Both the position numbers and the translations under genes were made by a program. A stretch of 64,000 nucleotides of DNA from positions 18,311,882-18,375,881 of the forward strand of contig CM049317.1 in NCBI GenBank assembly GCA_026874595.1. Reading direction: 5' to 3'. Below are positions 23,198 through 34,848 of this stretch, in pieces. Each line of letters opens with the position of its first letter. The first letter of the stretch is position 1. The notes beneath the pieces are model-generated. The model was not told where the DNA came from. It ran no database searches and saw only the letters and a list, made by a program, of their open reading frames with translations. This stretch comes from Sipunculus nudus. Taxonomy: Eukaryota > Annelida > Sipuncula > Golfingiida > Sipunculidae.

Positions 23198-24202
23198 TCC
23201 TTTATAACTGTGCTGTCCATGCTCGATAGGGAAGTAATCCTTTACAAAAGGCATTATCTATCCAAGTCAGGCCTGACCATTAAACGCAGGCTGGTGACAA
23301 GAACCCGTTAAAAGGGCATACTTGTTTTTCCACCTCTTCTAAGTTGTTATTTATTATTATCTTTTATCGTCTCTACACAAAAAAATACTACATTTATTTC
23401 TATGATTTGTGGAGGGACGGTATATTGATCAAGGTAATATGACAACCATTGTCTTAGCGAAAGCATGCGCTCTATACTTTGTCACGTGATCGACCAATGG
23501 CCTCTCCCTATTAAACGCAGAAATGGCCGGGCGCTCTGTATTTTTATCTTAGAGTCCGTAAATATTTAAGCTTTGCTTAATACTTGTTCTATTAAAGATA
23601 CATAGCCTTCAAAAGGTTTATATGACACGACAAGAAAAAAAATAAAACTAGCTAAAATCACCATAAATTTATAAACAAAATAGGTTAGGATTGGCTTCAA
23701 ATAAAAAAGATAATTCAGAGCAAGCTATAACAGAGAGTCTAAACCTAACTGTTTTCTTAATCTAAGACTTACCCCATGCGAAAAGGAGATATAAAAAGGT
23801 AGTTTTTTTATTTCTACATTAATATTTGGTTCAATTTTATGTGTGGACTTTCCTATGTCCTCTAGAGTTGAAAACCAACAATTACAGTTTTTGTTGTTGT
23901 GACATGCTAGCTTTCCCTGTGATTCGATAGACAGATACAATCGCTTGCTTCTGTTGAACTAAACACTCTTCGTGTCCAACATGCATTGGTGGTGCCGGCA
24001 ATTTCTCTGTAACGTTCATATTTCTGGAAGGTTTAAAAAGCATACGTTGCCAGGATGATGTAGTCTTCTCACCTTATCAGACGAGATCAAAATATTACAA
24101 TCGGTATTGCTCAAATAAACACAAACTTGACAAAAATTCTTAATTTCTAAGAGACATTACTTCAAAACAAATCTTCTGCCTTTCAGTCATTATAAAAAAG
24201 GC

Positions 24203-24262
24203 AGGCTCGACTATGGTCGCACCCGGGATCTTCGGTTTTTAATACCATTCGCATACTGAGCC
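24203..24262 (-). pseudogene. Reverse-strand tRNA-Thr remnant, duplicate
   Basis: The counterpart of 21,663-21,722, displaced by 2,540 bp and identical to it by eye. Confidence 0.6.
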
Positions 24263-24899
24263 GGATGTTAATTGCTTGCAGTTCAAAGCAAACTTATTCC
24301 AGGTCATTTCCCAGATTAGATGTTTTAATGGCAGTTCTTTGCACATAGCATTGCCAGCATCAGTGGTTGAGATATGGTATATGAAAACAATTTAGCAGTG
24401 CATGGCGTAGAAAAGTTTTATTTTCATCGTGGGGTATGATTGGCGCGAAAGCGGCAATATTCGCGCTTGCTCCAACATGGGGGTGGCTGAGGGTTGTGCC
24501 CCCCTCAGAAGCTGGAAGTTTGGTTTTTTTTCAAAATTGTTGTAATATCTGCATTGACAATCCATTCATAATACCCATATATTACAAATAAGCTATGTAT
24601 TTACAAACATGAGATCAACTGGTAATGGCTCAACCTTATAACTGAAAGGCCTCTTTTTCTGATTATTCTGGTCCCTTCACCTTCAACAGATTTATAGTTA
24701 TGCCCATTTTATTCCTACAGAGAACGTTTGATTACATTGTTATGCAGTTCAAAAATTGTCTAAAAATATACCCTGAATGGTTTCCTATCATATATGCATC
24801 TGTACAGTCGGGGTTCACGTCAGTTACATGCATACACATCACACGAATCAATATTTCTATTTGACAACTGCTGTAAGCATAAAACAAACTGGTACAGCT

Positions 24900-24954
24900 G
24901 GCTCGGTGGCCAAGTGGTAAGGCGTCGGTCTCGGGTTCAACCCCCGGTCGGGCC
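24900..24954 (+). pseudogene. tRNA-Thr with 16-nt internal deletion, duplicate
   Basis: The counterpart of 22,360-22,414 at offset 2,540, with the same deletion junction. Confidence 0.8.
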
Positions 24955-25667
24955 CACATAGCTTTTAGTTCACAATGTTTGATCATGAATATACTCTTGT
25001 GTGCACATACTGGTCCCAGGGTATGAATTCTCATGTTGTGGTAGATTTAAACCGTGAGATTCTTGAATGTGAAAAGTTTGCATGGAAATTTGCGTCAGAC
25101 TAAATGGTATCACAACATAAAAACCTTTAGTTTAAATTTTTCGAGAATAGTTTTTTCGGAGCATACCAATGTTATTGCAAATTAGGTCTTGTGTCAGCAA
25201 GACAGAGGCTAGCTTTGTAAAGCAATAATATATTGCTGCCCAAGAGCTTATTCGTATATCGTTAAGATGTGTTTTGGATATCTTACTCATGTTTGTGTAA
25301 AATTTATTTCTTGTTTAGTAGAAAACGTTATACCAATGTGACAAACTATATATGAAGTCGGCTTGTGTAGCATGTTAATGCCGCGTTTCCCACAGAAACA
25401 GAGAGACCATCTTGTGTAGGGTTATTTCTTATCCAAAAACTACTTGTGACAGAATGGCTGAACTAATATGACATTTAGAGACAAGTATTGGCGCTTTAGT
25501 TTTAATATGAAAAGGCATTTGATTAAGTTTTTTTTTTTTTCGGTCGTTCAAGATCCTTTACAGATAAACAGAAACTTGCATATATGTATTGGTAAACACT
25601 GAGTGAATGCATTCACGCAAATTGAATCAATATTGATGCCTTGAGTACTGTGAAAGAGAGAATATAT

Positions 25668-25739
25668 GGCTCGGTGGCCAAGTGGTAAGGCGTCGGTCTC
25701 GTAAACCGAAGATCCCGGGTTCGACCCCCGGTCGGGCCT
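25668..25739 (+). tRNA. tRNA-Thr(CGT), intact copy 4
   Basis: Identical over 72 nt to the copy at 19,581; anticodon CGT at 25,700-25,702. Followed by TCC and a T5 run, a good Pol III terminator. It is the tandem-duplicate partner of 23,126. Confidence 0.92.
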
Positions 25740-26750
25740 TCCTTTTTAACTGTGCTGTCCATGCTCGATAGGGAAGTAATCCTTTACAAAAGGCATTATC
25801 TATGCAAGTCAGGCCTGACCATTAAACGCAGGCTGGTGATAAGAACCCGTTAAAAGGGCATTCTTGTTTTTCCACCTCTTCTAAGTTGTTATTTATTATT
25901 ATCTTTTATCGTCTCTACACAAAAAAATACTACATTTATTTCTATGATTTGTGGAGGGACGGTATATTGATCAAGGTAATATGACTACCTTTGTCTTAGT
26001 GAAGGCATGCCCTCTATACTTTGTCACGTGATCGACCAATGGTCCCTCTCTGTTTAACACAGAAACGGCCGAGCGCTCTGTATTTTTATCTTAGAGTCCG
26101 TAAATCAATTTATGACTTTTAGCTTGGCTTAATACTTGTTGTATTGAAGATATGTAGCCTTCTAAAGATTTATATGACACGACAAGAAAAGGAATAAAAT
26201 AAGCTTTAATCACCATATTGAATAAACTAAATAGGTTGTCTTCAAATAAGAAAGGAACATTAAGACCAAACTTTGACAGAGAGCCTAAATATACTTTTTT
26301 TCTCCACTTATATAAGCCTCACCCCGTATGGAATGGAGGTTTATAAAGGTTGAATTAATATCTATATTAATATTTTGGCCAATTTATTGTGTGTGGACTT
26401 TCCTATATATGTCATCTAGAGTGGAAAACCAAATATTACATTTTTTGGTGTGACATGCTAGCTTTCCCTGTGATACAACAGACAGATACAATCGCTTGCT
26501 TATGTTGAACTCAACAATCTTCGTGTCCAACATGCATTGGTGGTGCCGGCAATTTCTCTGTAACGTTCATATTTCTGGAAGGTTTAAAAAGCATACGTTG
26601 CCAGGATGATGTAGTCTTCTCACCTTATCAGACGAGGTCAGAATATGACAATCAGTTTTCCCCAAATAAACACAAACTTGACAAATATTCTTAATTTCTA
26701 AGAGACATTACTTCAAAACAAATCTTCTGCCTTTTAGTCATAAAAAAAGG

Positions 26751-26813
26751 CAGGCCCGACTTGGGGTCGCACCCGGGATCTTCGGTTTTTAATACCACTC
26801 GGATACTAAGCCG
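26751..26813 (-). pseudogene. Reverse-strand tRNA-Thr remnant, diverged third copy
   Basis: Belongs to the third, truncated unit of the 2.5 kb repeat. It keeps the CCGAAGATCCCGGGT block in reverse complement and is closer to a real 3' acceptor end (AGGCCCGAC) than the other two reverse copies have. Confidence 0.6.
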
Positions 26814-27260
26814 GATGTTAATTGCTTGCAGATCAAAGCAAAATTATTCCACTTCCCATTTCACAGGTTAGATGTTTTAATGGCAGTTCTTTGCATACAG
26901 CATTGCCAGCATCAGTAGTTGAAAAATGGTATATGAAAACATAGTTTAGTTAAGTTCATATGTTAGATAAACAGTGGAACATAAACTGGTGGACATATCC
27001 ACAAAGGTAGCTTATCCATACAGGGGGTAGTTTGTTATGATTTTTTTCTATACATGCTTTAATTTGCTCCATTTATTTAACAAGTATAATATACGATTCT
27101 TTGGAGAATTGCTTGGTTTCGGCGTAAACGCGTGCTGATCGCATGCTATTTTGCACAATATTTATCTATAGAATTCACACACAAATTTTTTATTGAGGAA
27201 TATGCTCTTGTACGTGTCTGTTTGCTTTTATTGCAAGTGTTGAATAAGATAACACTAACT

Positions 27261-27332
27261 GGCTCGGTGGCCAAGTGGTAAGGCGTCGGTCTCGTAAACC
27301 GAAGATCCCGGGTTCGACCCCCGGTCGGGCCT
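27261..27332 (+). tRNA. tRNA-Thr(CGT), intact copy 5
   Basis: Identical over 72 nt to the copy at 19,581; anticodon CGT at 27,293-27,295; T4 downstream at about 27,336. Its upstream sequence matches neither flank type clearly, so the tRNA body is better conserved than its surroundings. Confidence 0.92.
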
Positions 27333-29381
27333 ATATTTTAATCGTGCTGTCAAGCATAGACATTTAACGCAGACAGGTGGTAAGAAATTATCAAAAAGCG
27401 CCACTGTTTGTTTCATCTCCTCTGAGCATAATTTTTAATGCAGGATACTGTTTTTCTGGGGGGGGGGGGGGGTTCTTGCTGTAAGCGTCATTACACTAAT
27501 ATTAACGTATTGAATTGCACGTTATTTTTTGCTGATCGAGATAAAGTTTCACTGTTTTTTATATGCATGCCAGGGCATGCTCTTTAGTTAATTTTATCTT
27601 ACAGTTCCCTCTTACATGAGCGTTGTGCATGCAATTGCAGGCGATAGAGGCAACGTTTTCAAGATACGTGAGTGTTTTTACCTTACTCCTTGCGACCTCA
27701 CTCTTGTTGCGCAGATCTTTTGCGTTTGGCGCGAATAAACCGTGTGTTGCAAGAACGGCGACCGGAAGCGCCCTTTTGACTCAAAGTTTTGTTGTATTTG
27801 AGTGTATTTTCATGTGCGTTTTATGTGTTTTCTTATTTTTTTTGTGTGTGTTATTGTTCGTTTTGTTAAGTTTTCTTGGCATTCACCTGCAATTACACGA
27901 AATATTTCGAACATGCCCCAATTATCTCAACACATTAGGTCCACGTAACCTGCGAGCTTATGCCTTTCTGGGCGTTTTATGCGTTGTCATCGATTAAGTT
28001 AGACATTTAGACGACTTCACAACTAGAGCAAAAGCGTGACCAAACGGTAGGATAACTATAAAATGAGAGACCGCTTAGTGATATCAGTAAACGCGCTATG
28101 TTAGACTCATAATTACCCGTTCTGTACTTTTGGTCTCAGAGTTAGTGGAACATTTTTTTTTTATATTATGATTACGGTCCATTATAATCTAGAAATCGTT
28201 TGTATACACATACCGCGTGAGGCCGGTGGAGAACAAAAGTGATATTATTTAAATAAGTGGCACTGTGTCATTTCCTTTGGAATAAGAACAAGTCAAATGA
28301 TCTTTAGGGGGATTTCTTGGTGTAAGCTTTAGAGTGAATTAAAATATATAAGAGACTCATCACTGAGGCCACCAAAAAATGTTTATTCATTACCAGTGCA
28401 GAGACGAGCTAGGCTGTTTTGAAGCCGGAACATTGGGTTACCAGTAGTTATATGCAAAAGATATTATGGTAAGAGTCGACGGAATCAGTGGTTGAAATCC
28501 GAAATATGGACTTCATGTTACATAATACAGTCCGTTTTAGAATTTGGATATAAGGTCTTCATGAAACATAACTTAGTTCATTTAAAAAACTAAACTTGAT
28601 AGATGAAACATTATTTAGTTACAAGAACTACTCTATCATTATTTCTTCATGATAACTCATCCATTTGGTAAGGTATTTTGTTTTTCCATTCGTCCGTCTG
28701 TCTGTTAGCATTTTGTACAAAAAGAATGGAACAGTTGCTAATGAAATATTGTGGTGATAAGGGTAACAACCAAGATATAATCCAATAAAATTTGGAGGTT
28801 ATCTGGTTCCTAAAAGTTTGGTAAATTCTAAGGATCATTTTCCATTGTGATGATTTTGTTTGTTTGAGGGGTCGCCTTTTATTTATCTGTTTATTTATTT
28901 ATAATGCATTTTTCAACAGTATAACCTATTCAGCACAAGCTGTTTTTCTATAGGAACCATGGACTAAAACAAGTCATAGAACATATGGTTTAACACAAAT
29001 GAACAAAAAAATTAAATGCAAACGTGAAATTATGACAAAATTTGACACAACAACATAAACAATGAAATACAATGAAATGTAAAGAACTATATGTATATGC
29101 GTAGGGGCAATGATAATATCATTACAGAGAGGTATTAAACATCATCTAAAATTCTTTTACATGAGGTTGTTGATATTTGTTTAAGTCTAGGTACTACAGT
29201 TGATAATGGACAGATGAATATGGATTCTAAAAATTACTGAATTAACTGCTTGAACAAATATTTAAATTGGCTTATAGACTTTGCTTTCGATCACACCCAT
29301 GAAATGAACCTATGAACCGTGACCGTGTTTGAAATAGAATAATTGCTTTTAGTGCAAATGTTGAAACATGCGAAAGCAACT
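27333..29381. other. Spacer between the last two tRNA copies
   Basis: Contains a G-run near 27,459-27,472, a strongly hydrophobic open frame at 27,623-27,997 (about 124 codons, no family resemblance; rejected), and a LINE 3'-end-like fragment at 28,884-29,130. The first part of the downstream tRNA flank (ATTTAACGCAGACAGGTGG) is recognisable at 27,361. Confidence 0.5.
28884..29130 (-). mobile_element. LINE 3'-end fragment, second copy
   Basis: Same succession as at 20,158: TTTATTTATTTATAA, CCTATTCAGCACAAGCTGTTTTTC, then a long A-rich run. Minus orientation, no coding part. Confidence 0.4.
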
Positions 29382-29452
29382 GGCTCGGTGGCCAAGTGGT
29401 AAGGCGTCGGTCTCGTAAACCGAAGATCCCGGGTTCACCCTCAGTTGGGCCT
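29382..29452 (+). pseudogene. tRNA-Thr(CGT), T arm damaged
   Basis: 5' two thirds identical to the intact genes, with anticodon CGT. The T arm reads CGGGTTCACCCTCAG, one base short and with broken stem pairs, and the acceptor end is TTGGGCC. The T7 terminator is good. Last member of the domain. Confidence 0.7.
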
Positions 29453-32093
29453 ACTTTTTTTAAACCGTGCAGACAAGGCCGATAAACGCAGACTGGTTGT
29501 ATGTACCCATTGAACAGCGTCATTTCATCTATATACTTCTAAAATTGTCCCGTCTGTTTCGTTGTTTGTTTATCACAAAACTTCCTCAGGAATGAGCTTT
29601 GACAGTGGGCCAGTTTTGCTATCAGCGTCAGTCGTACGCCACACCACTTGGCCCTTCCACTTGCAAACAATTGAATTCCCAGCACCATCACATCACAGCT
29701 CGGTCGCCCAATATCACACCGTGCACGAAATTGCTGGCCTTCACCTTGGCTCATTACCACAAAGACGTATGTAGATTGGTTCCGTATCGACCACCAGACG
29801 TCGCTACCTAACAGGTCGGGGGGGGGGGGGGGATTGCTACCTTACGGGTCTGGCCACACAAAAAGCGGCAATATACCCCTCCTCTGCAACGGGACCCGAC
29901 GGGTCCCTATTTTTCTAGTCTCCTCTGAGGATGTTATTTATTCAGTAGTGTATTGTTTGCTGTTAGTGTCATTACACAAAAAATACCGAATCGGTTTCGA
30001 CAAAACCCTGTGGAGAGACGAAGTATAGAAGAACCAAATAAATTCTGGTACTGTTCAGGAAAAAGGGACTAATGCAGTTTACACTCCTTACACTCTTTTG
30101 CAAGGTTTTCGGGATTTCCCTACCAGGCCTGGCACAAAGTCAAAATTTGTAATCATTCCAATAGGATGACACAGAGGGTGCACAGTGCCATGCCCCGCTC
30201 TCATCGGTCTGTGCCAGACCAAGTGGCGAAACTCGGGATGAAAAATTGCTGTATAAATTAAGCTGCTGTGCAAAGGAGATATATCTAGATCGACTGAAGT
30301 GTATGGCCCTGTATAAGAAGGATAGTTTCACCTTGGCAGGTTCTCTACTTAGTTTCAGCAAACTACGTTTTTAGCAAACGCGCTCTGATAGACAGAGAAA
30401 CGCTTTGTTATTTTATTTGTAATTTTTAAATATATGGTTCAGAAATCATAGACACTTGTGCCGTATGAGGTATGTTGAAGGGAAAAGTTAGATTATTAAA
30501 ACAAGCCGCACTTTTGCACCAAATGATTTGATTGGCCGTATCAATGTGGACTGATCACGTGCGTGCCTGTTCAAAATTCACGATATAGCAGACCAGAAAC
30601 CCAGCCGAGATAGAAACCAGACTCCCACGAAGATATGTCTCAGAAGATACTGTTCCAAAAAGGTATGTTTCAGTTTTTATAGGAAGCCATTTAAAGATAA
30701 AAATTAAAAAACAAATAAATTTATTTGTTTACAAAATAAATTTATCCTATAAAATCATAATTTTGAGAGTAGAAACACAAAATAAAAGGTCCTGGGGATG
30801 GGGGTTACCTATATTTTGACATGATATCCAGCGATATTCCGTAGCTATTATAGGTGTGCTAGAATATCTATTTTAACCAGAGGCCAGAAAAAAAATTCAT
30901 TAAAATATTTTAAAATCTAGAGATAAAATCAATAAGTACAAAAACATCTTTAAACCAGAATAAAGAGCTCATTCTCAACTTCTATAATATGATAAAAGAC
31001 CCAAGACCAGTAGTTTGTAAAAGATTAAGGAGAAACTGAAACAATGCTTATACATTGATATATGCTCATTAGAAAGTCCTGTTACCCCGTCTGATGTTAT
31101 CATCCTTAAAGCGACAAAACCAATCAGTCTTCATGATTTTGCAATACATTCTAGACAGGACCACGTGATTATTCCGATATACTGTTTATATGGGTGAAAA
31201 ATGGCTAACACCCTACCTAGTGTACTAGGCGGATATTAAATTTATTACCTACATACTGACGTGGGGTTAACTAAAAGAATAACGCCTGAACACCCCACAT
31301 ATATTTATATTATTTAACTTAGTTTTCAGTCAAATACCACATTTGGTAAGATCACTGTTGGAACCCGTGTGACAGCTAGTGTGAATACTGATATTCCCAA
31401 TGAGCAACTCTAGTACCTAGGGGTTCAGACATTTGGCATAGTTGTCCTCGCTGGACGGCAACGGGAAAGATGAATACTACATCATATAAACGGTTTGGGT
31501 GGTCTTTCTTCTTGGGAGACAGCTTTCTTGATTTAAGGGTAAAATGAAGGTGCATACCACCACTAAGTATAAAATGGGATAGCCACAGCATATCTCGTGG
31601 ATTTCGGTCTTAGTTATCCTTTCGCAATCATGAGGTCACTGTACACTTTCCTCAGAGGAGACATATGGGACCTGTGATTAATGTTATCTGCGAGCACGCA
31701 AGTATTAATGTATGGTGACACTTAAGGAAGGCACCAGGAAAGACGAGTTTGGGACCGGAAGATCTTTTATCTACATGACATATTACTGATAATTAAAACA
31801 AACATGGAATGATCCTAAGTAGAGCGCACACCTCAGGCAAGGCATAACAAATATTCTTTATCCGCTTGGTGATCCAAAACCGCAGTAAAATTTAAAAGAG
31901 TTTCTCTTGGCACACGTCCCGTGTATGTGTAAGGATCTGAGAAATTGGTCCAGTATTTAATGGTAATGCTGCTAACAGAAAACAATATCTAAAAGCATAG
32001 ACTCATAGGTGGTTGTAATGAAAAAATACACATTGAAACCTAAATTCCTTGGCAGAGTCAATAATTAAATTCACCTACCTTTTGAAAAAGAAT
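29453..32093. other. Spacer, no supported gene
   Basis: Includes a G-run at about 29,818-29,832 and a GC-richer stretch at about 29,590-29,830 with overlapping open frames on both strands (up to 73 codons) and no recognisable domain. ATGTCTCAGAAG at 30,635 followed by a donor at 30,663 could be a first coding exon, but nothing downstream confirms it. Confidence 0.4.
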
Positions 32094-32490
32094 TTATGTG
32101 ATTTCTGGCTTCCTCTGGTTATATATTAAAAACATAATAGTTATAATTCTTATAACGCCTCCGTCAAGGATCTACGAACTTGTCAATCAACAAAGTGTTT
32201 GTAAACACAGCAATGTTGACACACGGGAAAAACATGTAACCTAAGGTGGTAGGTTGAATCTTTGCGGAGGTAGAAAGATCACAAGTTGCAAAATGCCATT
32301 TGCAAAGCTCTGGCTCATCTGACTAACCGCTAGGTGCCGTTGTTAAATTTGTTTGCTTATTTTGGCGGGCTCCGACATATTATGAACACGTTTATATAAA
32401 CAAAACAAGCAGCCTGTGCGCGCTGATATCCATGTTTTCTGGTCCTATTTTTATAAAAGCTCCAGGGATTACCTTTAGTTTTAAAAAATA
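32094..32490. repeat. Dispersed repeat R1, copy 2
   Basis: Collinear with 18,938-19,312: TTTCTGGC, AACGCCTCCGT, GGGAAAAACATGTAACCTAA, GCCATTTGCAAAGCTC and ATATAAACAAAACAAGCA occur in the same order, with one extra segment of about 40 bp. A third, weaker copy begins at about 32,595. Confidence 0.65.
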
Positions 32491-34848
32491 AGATAGTTGA
32501 TTAGTCCTCTTTAAAGCAATTATTTTGTAGCGTCTATAGATTTCCCGCCGACTCTATATGTACATATCAATGAACTGCGGGTAAATCTTGCTGACAAAAG
32601 TTTTTATAACATCCTTGTGACGGATGTATAACCTTGTTCATAAACAAGCTGTTAGTAACCACAGTATCCATGCTCTTGTGACAAACTGAAAAAAAAATTT
32701 TAACCGGAGGTGGTCGATTGCACATGCACGAAAATTGAAAAACCATTAGTCGTTTGAGCAAGTGAAGCAAAACCATCTCTCATCAATTTCCACACTCCGG
32801 TTCGTCGAATTTGTTGCAAGATGCAGTTTTTGGAAATGTCTGGAGTGCAATCGGCGGCTATTTTACGGGCCCTCGATCAACATGTTTGCAACTCGTGGAT
32901 TTAAACAAAACGGACTATAAATACAACTGATAAAAAACACGTTAAAGCAGTATTGTCACATCAAACTATACTCTGCCAATAGATAAAAAAAAAAGCTCCA
33001 AGTTGATCTGAAGTATTCACGGGGATAAATGCACCAGAAACGCAGGCCTAGCTGACTTTGCTGCCACCTGTCTGTGGATTTTGAAATTAATTAAATTGTG
33101 CAATATTCACGAATCATTTTGGTTTCTTTGAACGATATTGTCCTAACAAGTGTCCTTTAAAGTGAATATATGCTTCGGACCCTGTGTTTGGAACATAAAC
33201 GACGCAGAATGGCAGTAAGTGAAACCTAATTCATTTTTTTTCTTAAATGTAGCCATAACCTGAATCCCATGTAATATTTGTGTTTTCAATTATATTAAGA
33301 ATAAGCTATTTTTTACAGATTTTGTAAATAAGGACAGCACACATTAAGCGCCCCGCCAACCCCGTCCACCCCCCCACCCCCCCCCCCCCCGCCAGAAGCC
33401 TCCTGTATTATATTTCTATAAGGGATATGGAACCCATAAAAAAATTTACATATTTTTTTTCCTCAAACAGGTGTTTCTAAGATGACAATCATTAATAAAA
33501 AGCTACTGGATTATGTTGGTTCCCATTTTTATAACTTACTTTACGTGAACTTCCAAAAATACGGAAATGTCCAGAGCTCAATTGAATTTATAAGAATAAG
33601 ATCCTGGGTTCGAATCCGATCTCTACCGCAACGAAACACTTGTGGACAACCATTTTGTCAAAAAAAATCAATTATGGCGAAAACGAAGGCGGTTCTAAGA
33701 TAATGCGCTGGAAAGAGCGTGGAAGACGGACGGACAGGTAAACGGAGACACCTGACAACAACAGGGAACTCGCACTAACTGACATTCGAACGAAAAACCT
33801 GATTAATGTTTGGTATCCCGACAAGCCATAAGTCCGACGGCTGTTGGGCCATTGAGCTGTCAGAACAATGAACCCATACTACTTTAGAGAAAATGGTCTA
33901 TCTAGATATATTGACAACTATAATACCTTTCTGTTTTATCATGACGTATTTTTTACACATTGTCGTTGCCATATATCTCTTCAACAGAAAATCTTTTTTA
34001 ATATAACAGGAGCAGCTTCAATCTAATAAAGGCGGCCTAAATGGATGACAGGTTATATAATTTAAGCTTTTACGTGTCACAGATGTCTCCAGTTCCTCTC
34101 CCATACCCATAAAGTGTAGATAACTGCCGGGTCTTCGAGACCCATAAATGCCATCCTTGAGTGCTCTCACGCATTGCAAGTGTAGTGTGATTCATAAATA
34201 GGAAACACACTCTTTTTTTCTGACATCTTTAATCTCTTTGCAGGAATTAGATAATCCGCCATTCTTCTGTTACATAAAGGACATTAGCACTCAGCGAATG
34301 TTTCCACTATATTTAAACGTTAAGCCACACCTAAAATAATTTTGCTACGGAATAGCCCTTTGTACGTGGTTAAAGTAACCGGCATTTCTGTCAGCTGTAG
34401 AACTGGCTTAAATCATTTCGTAAAATCCATAACACTCCTAAAACGGCAACATTGGATATTGATAGCACCTCGCATATGGCACATATATGAGCCAATTAAA
34501 GATATTTAGCAAATTTAATATCACTATTAATCGCAAATCTGAAACTGCATGGCTTTTGCCTCCACCGTGCAATTTAAACGAAAAATATCATTGCCATTTC
34601 GTTCAATAATCTTTGTTCCTATATTCCGTTGAACTATGAATAATTTTTTGTACGGTCTTATTTTTACCAAAAGAAAATCTACTCGTCATTAAATTTCATG
34701 GTTTCAAAGGCGCTTCTTTGTGTTGATGGTGGGTTTGTGCATGTGTTTTTTATAGGACGTCAGTAAGTTAGAAAAATTTATTAAGAAATTAGATATAAAT
34801 TTACAAAAATGTCACAGGTTTTAATAAGACTTTGCACCCAGAATAGCA
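32491..34848. other. Spacer, no supported gene
   Basis: Diverged repeat R1 at about 32,595-32,790, a C-run at about 33,368-33,390, and a B-box-like piece (GGGTTCGAATCC) at about 33,606 without the rest of a tRNA. Nothing else is called. Confidence 0.4.

Larger units (their letters stand above)
20870..25982. repeat. Near-identical tandem duplication of about 2,540 bp
   Basis: Sequence from about 20,870 to 23,440 is repeated at 23,410-25,982 with offset 2,540, rising to 2,542 after a poly-T length change near 25,530. Only scattered single-base differences are seen (for example 21,272 T versus 23,812 A within otherwise equal blocks). Each unit holds a reverse tRNA fragment, a B-type tRNA with a 16-nt deletion and an intact A-type tRNA-Thr gene. 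A third, more diverged and truncated unit follows at about 25,983-26,940. Confidence 0.9.
13100..29460. repeat. Tandem tRNA-Thr(CGT) domain with two alternating flank types
   Basis: Each tRNA copy is preceded by one of two conserved flanks. Flank A contains CAGATAAACAGAAAC, then a block like CACTGATTGAATGCATTCA, then AATTGAATCAATAT. Flank B contains CTTAAAATATACCCTG-like, then TACAGTCCGGGT, then CATACACATCAGATGAATCA, then CTGCTGTAAGCATAAAAC. A-type: 13.4, 14.5, 15.4, 17.3, 18.8 (weak), 19.6, 20.6, 23.1 and 25.7 kb. B-type: 13.8, 15.8, 16.5, 17.8, 22.4 and 24.9 kb. Several A copies share a downstream block (CCTGACCATTAAACGCAG) at 19.7, 20.7, 23.3 and 25.8 kb. Blocks of about 13.1-13.95 kb and 15.24-15.9 kb match at an offset of about 1.99 kb. 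Inference: repeated unequal exchange of an A+B dimer. Confidence 0.8.

Noticed and set aside
13733-23254. Minus-strand peptides with RPGVEPGIFELRDRRLTTWP-like sequence (13,733-13,936; 22,192-22,494; 23,006-23,254; 24,732-25,034; 29,272-29,523)
   Set aside because: They are the antisense translation of the tRNA-Thr copies, a well-known annotation artefact.
21185-23940. Two conserved 71-codon open frames at 21,185-21,400 and 23,725-23,940
   Set aside because: Conservation is explained by the recent 2,540-bp duplication; no start context, splice site or domain is seen and the third unit does not keep the frame.
27623-27997. 124-codon hydrophobic open frame
   Set aside because: Leu/Phe/Val-rich because the stretch is T-rich; no recognisable signal peptide design, no homologous family, no adjoining exons.
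30635-30662. ATG with nine codons followed by a GTATGT donor, possible first exon
   Set aside because: Too short to judge and no downstream coding exon in the following kilobases.
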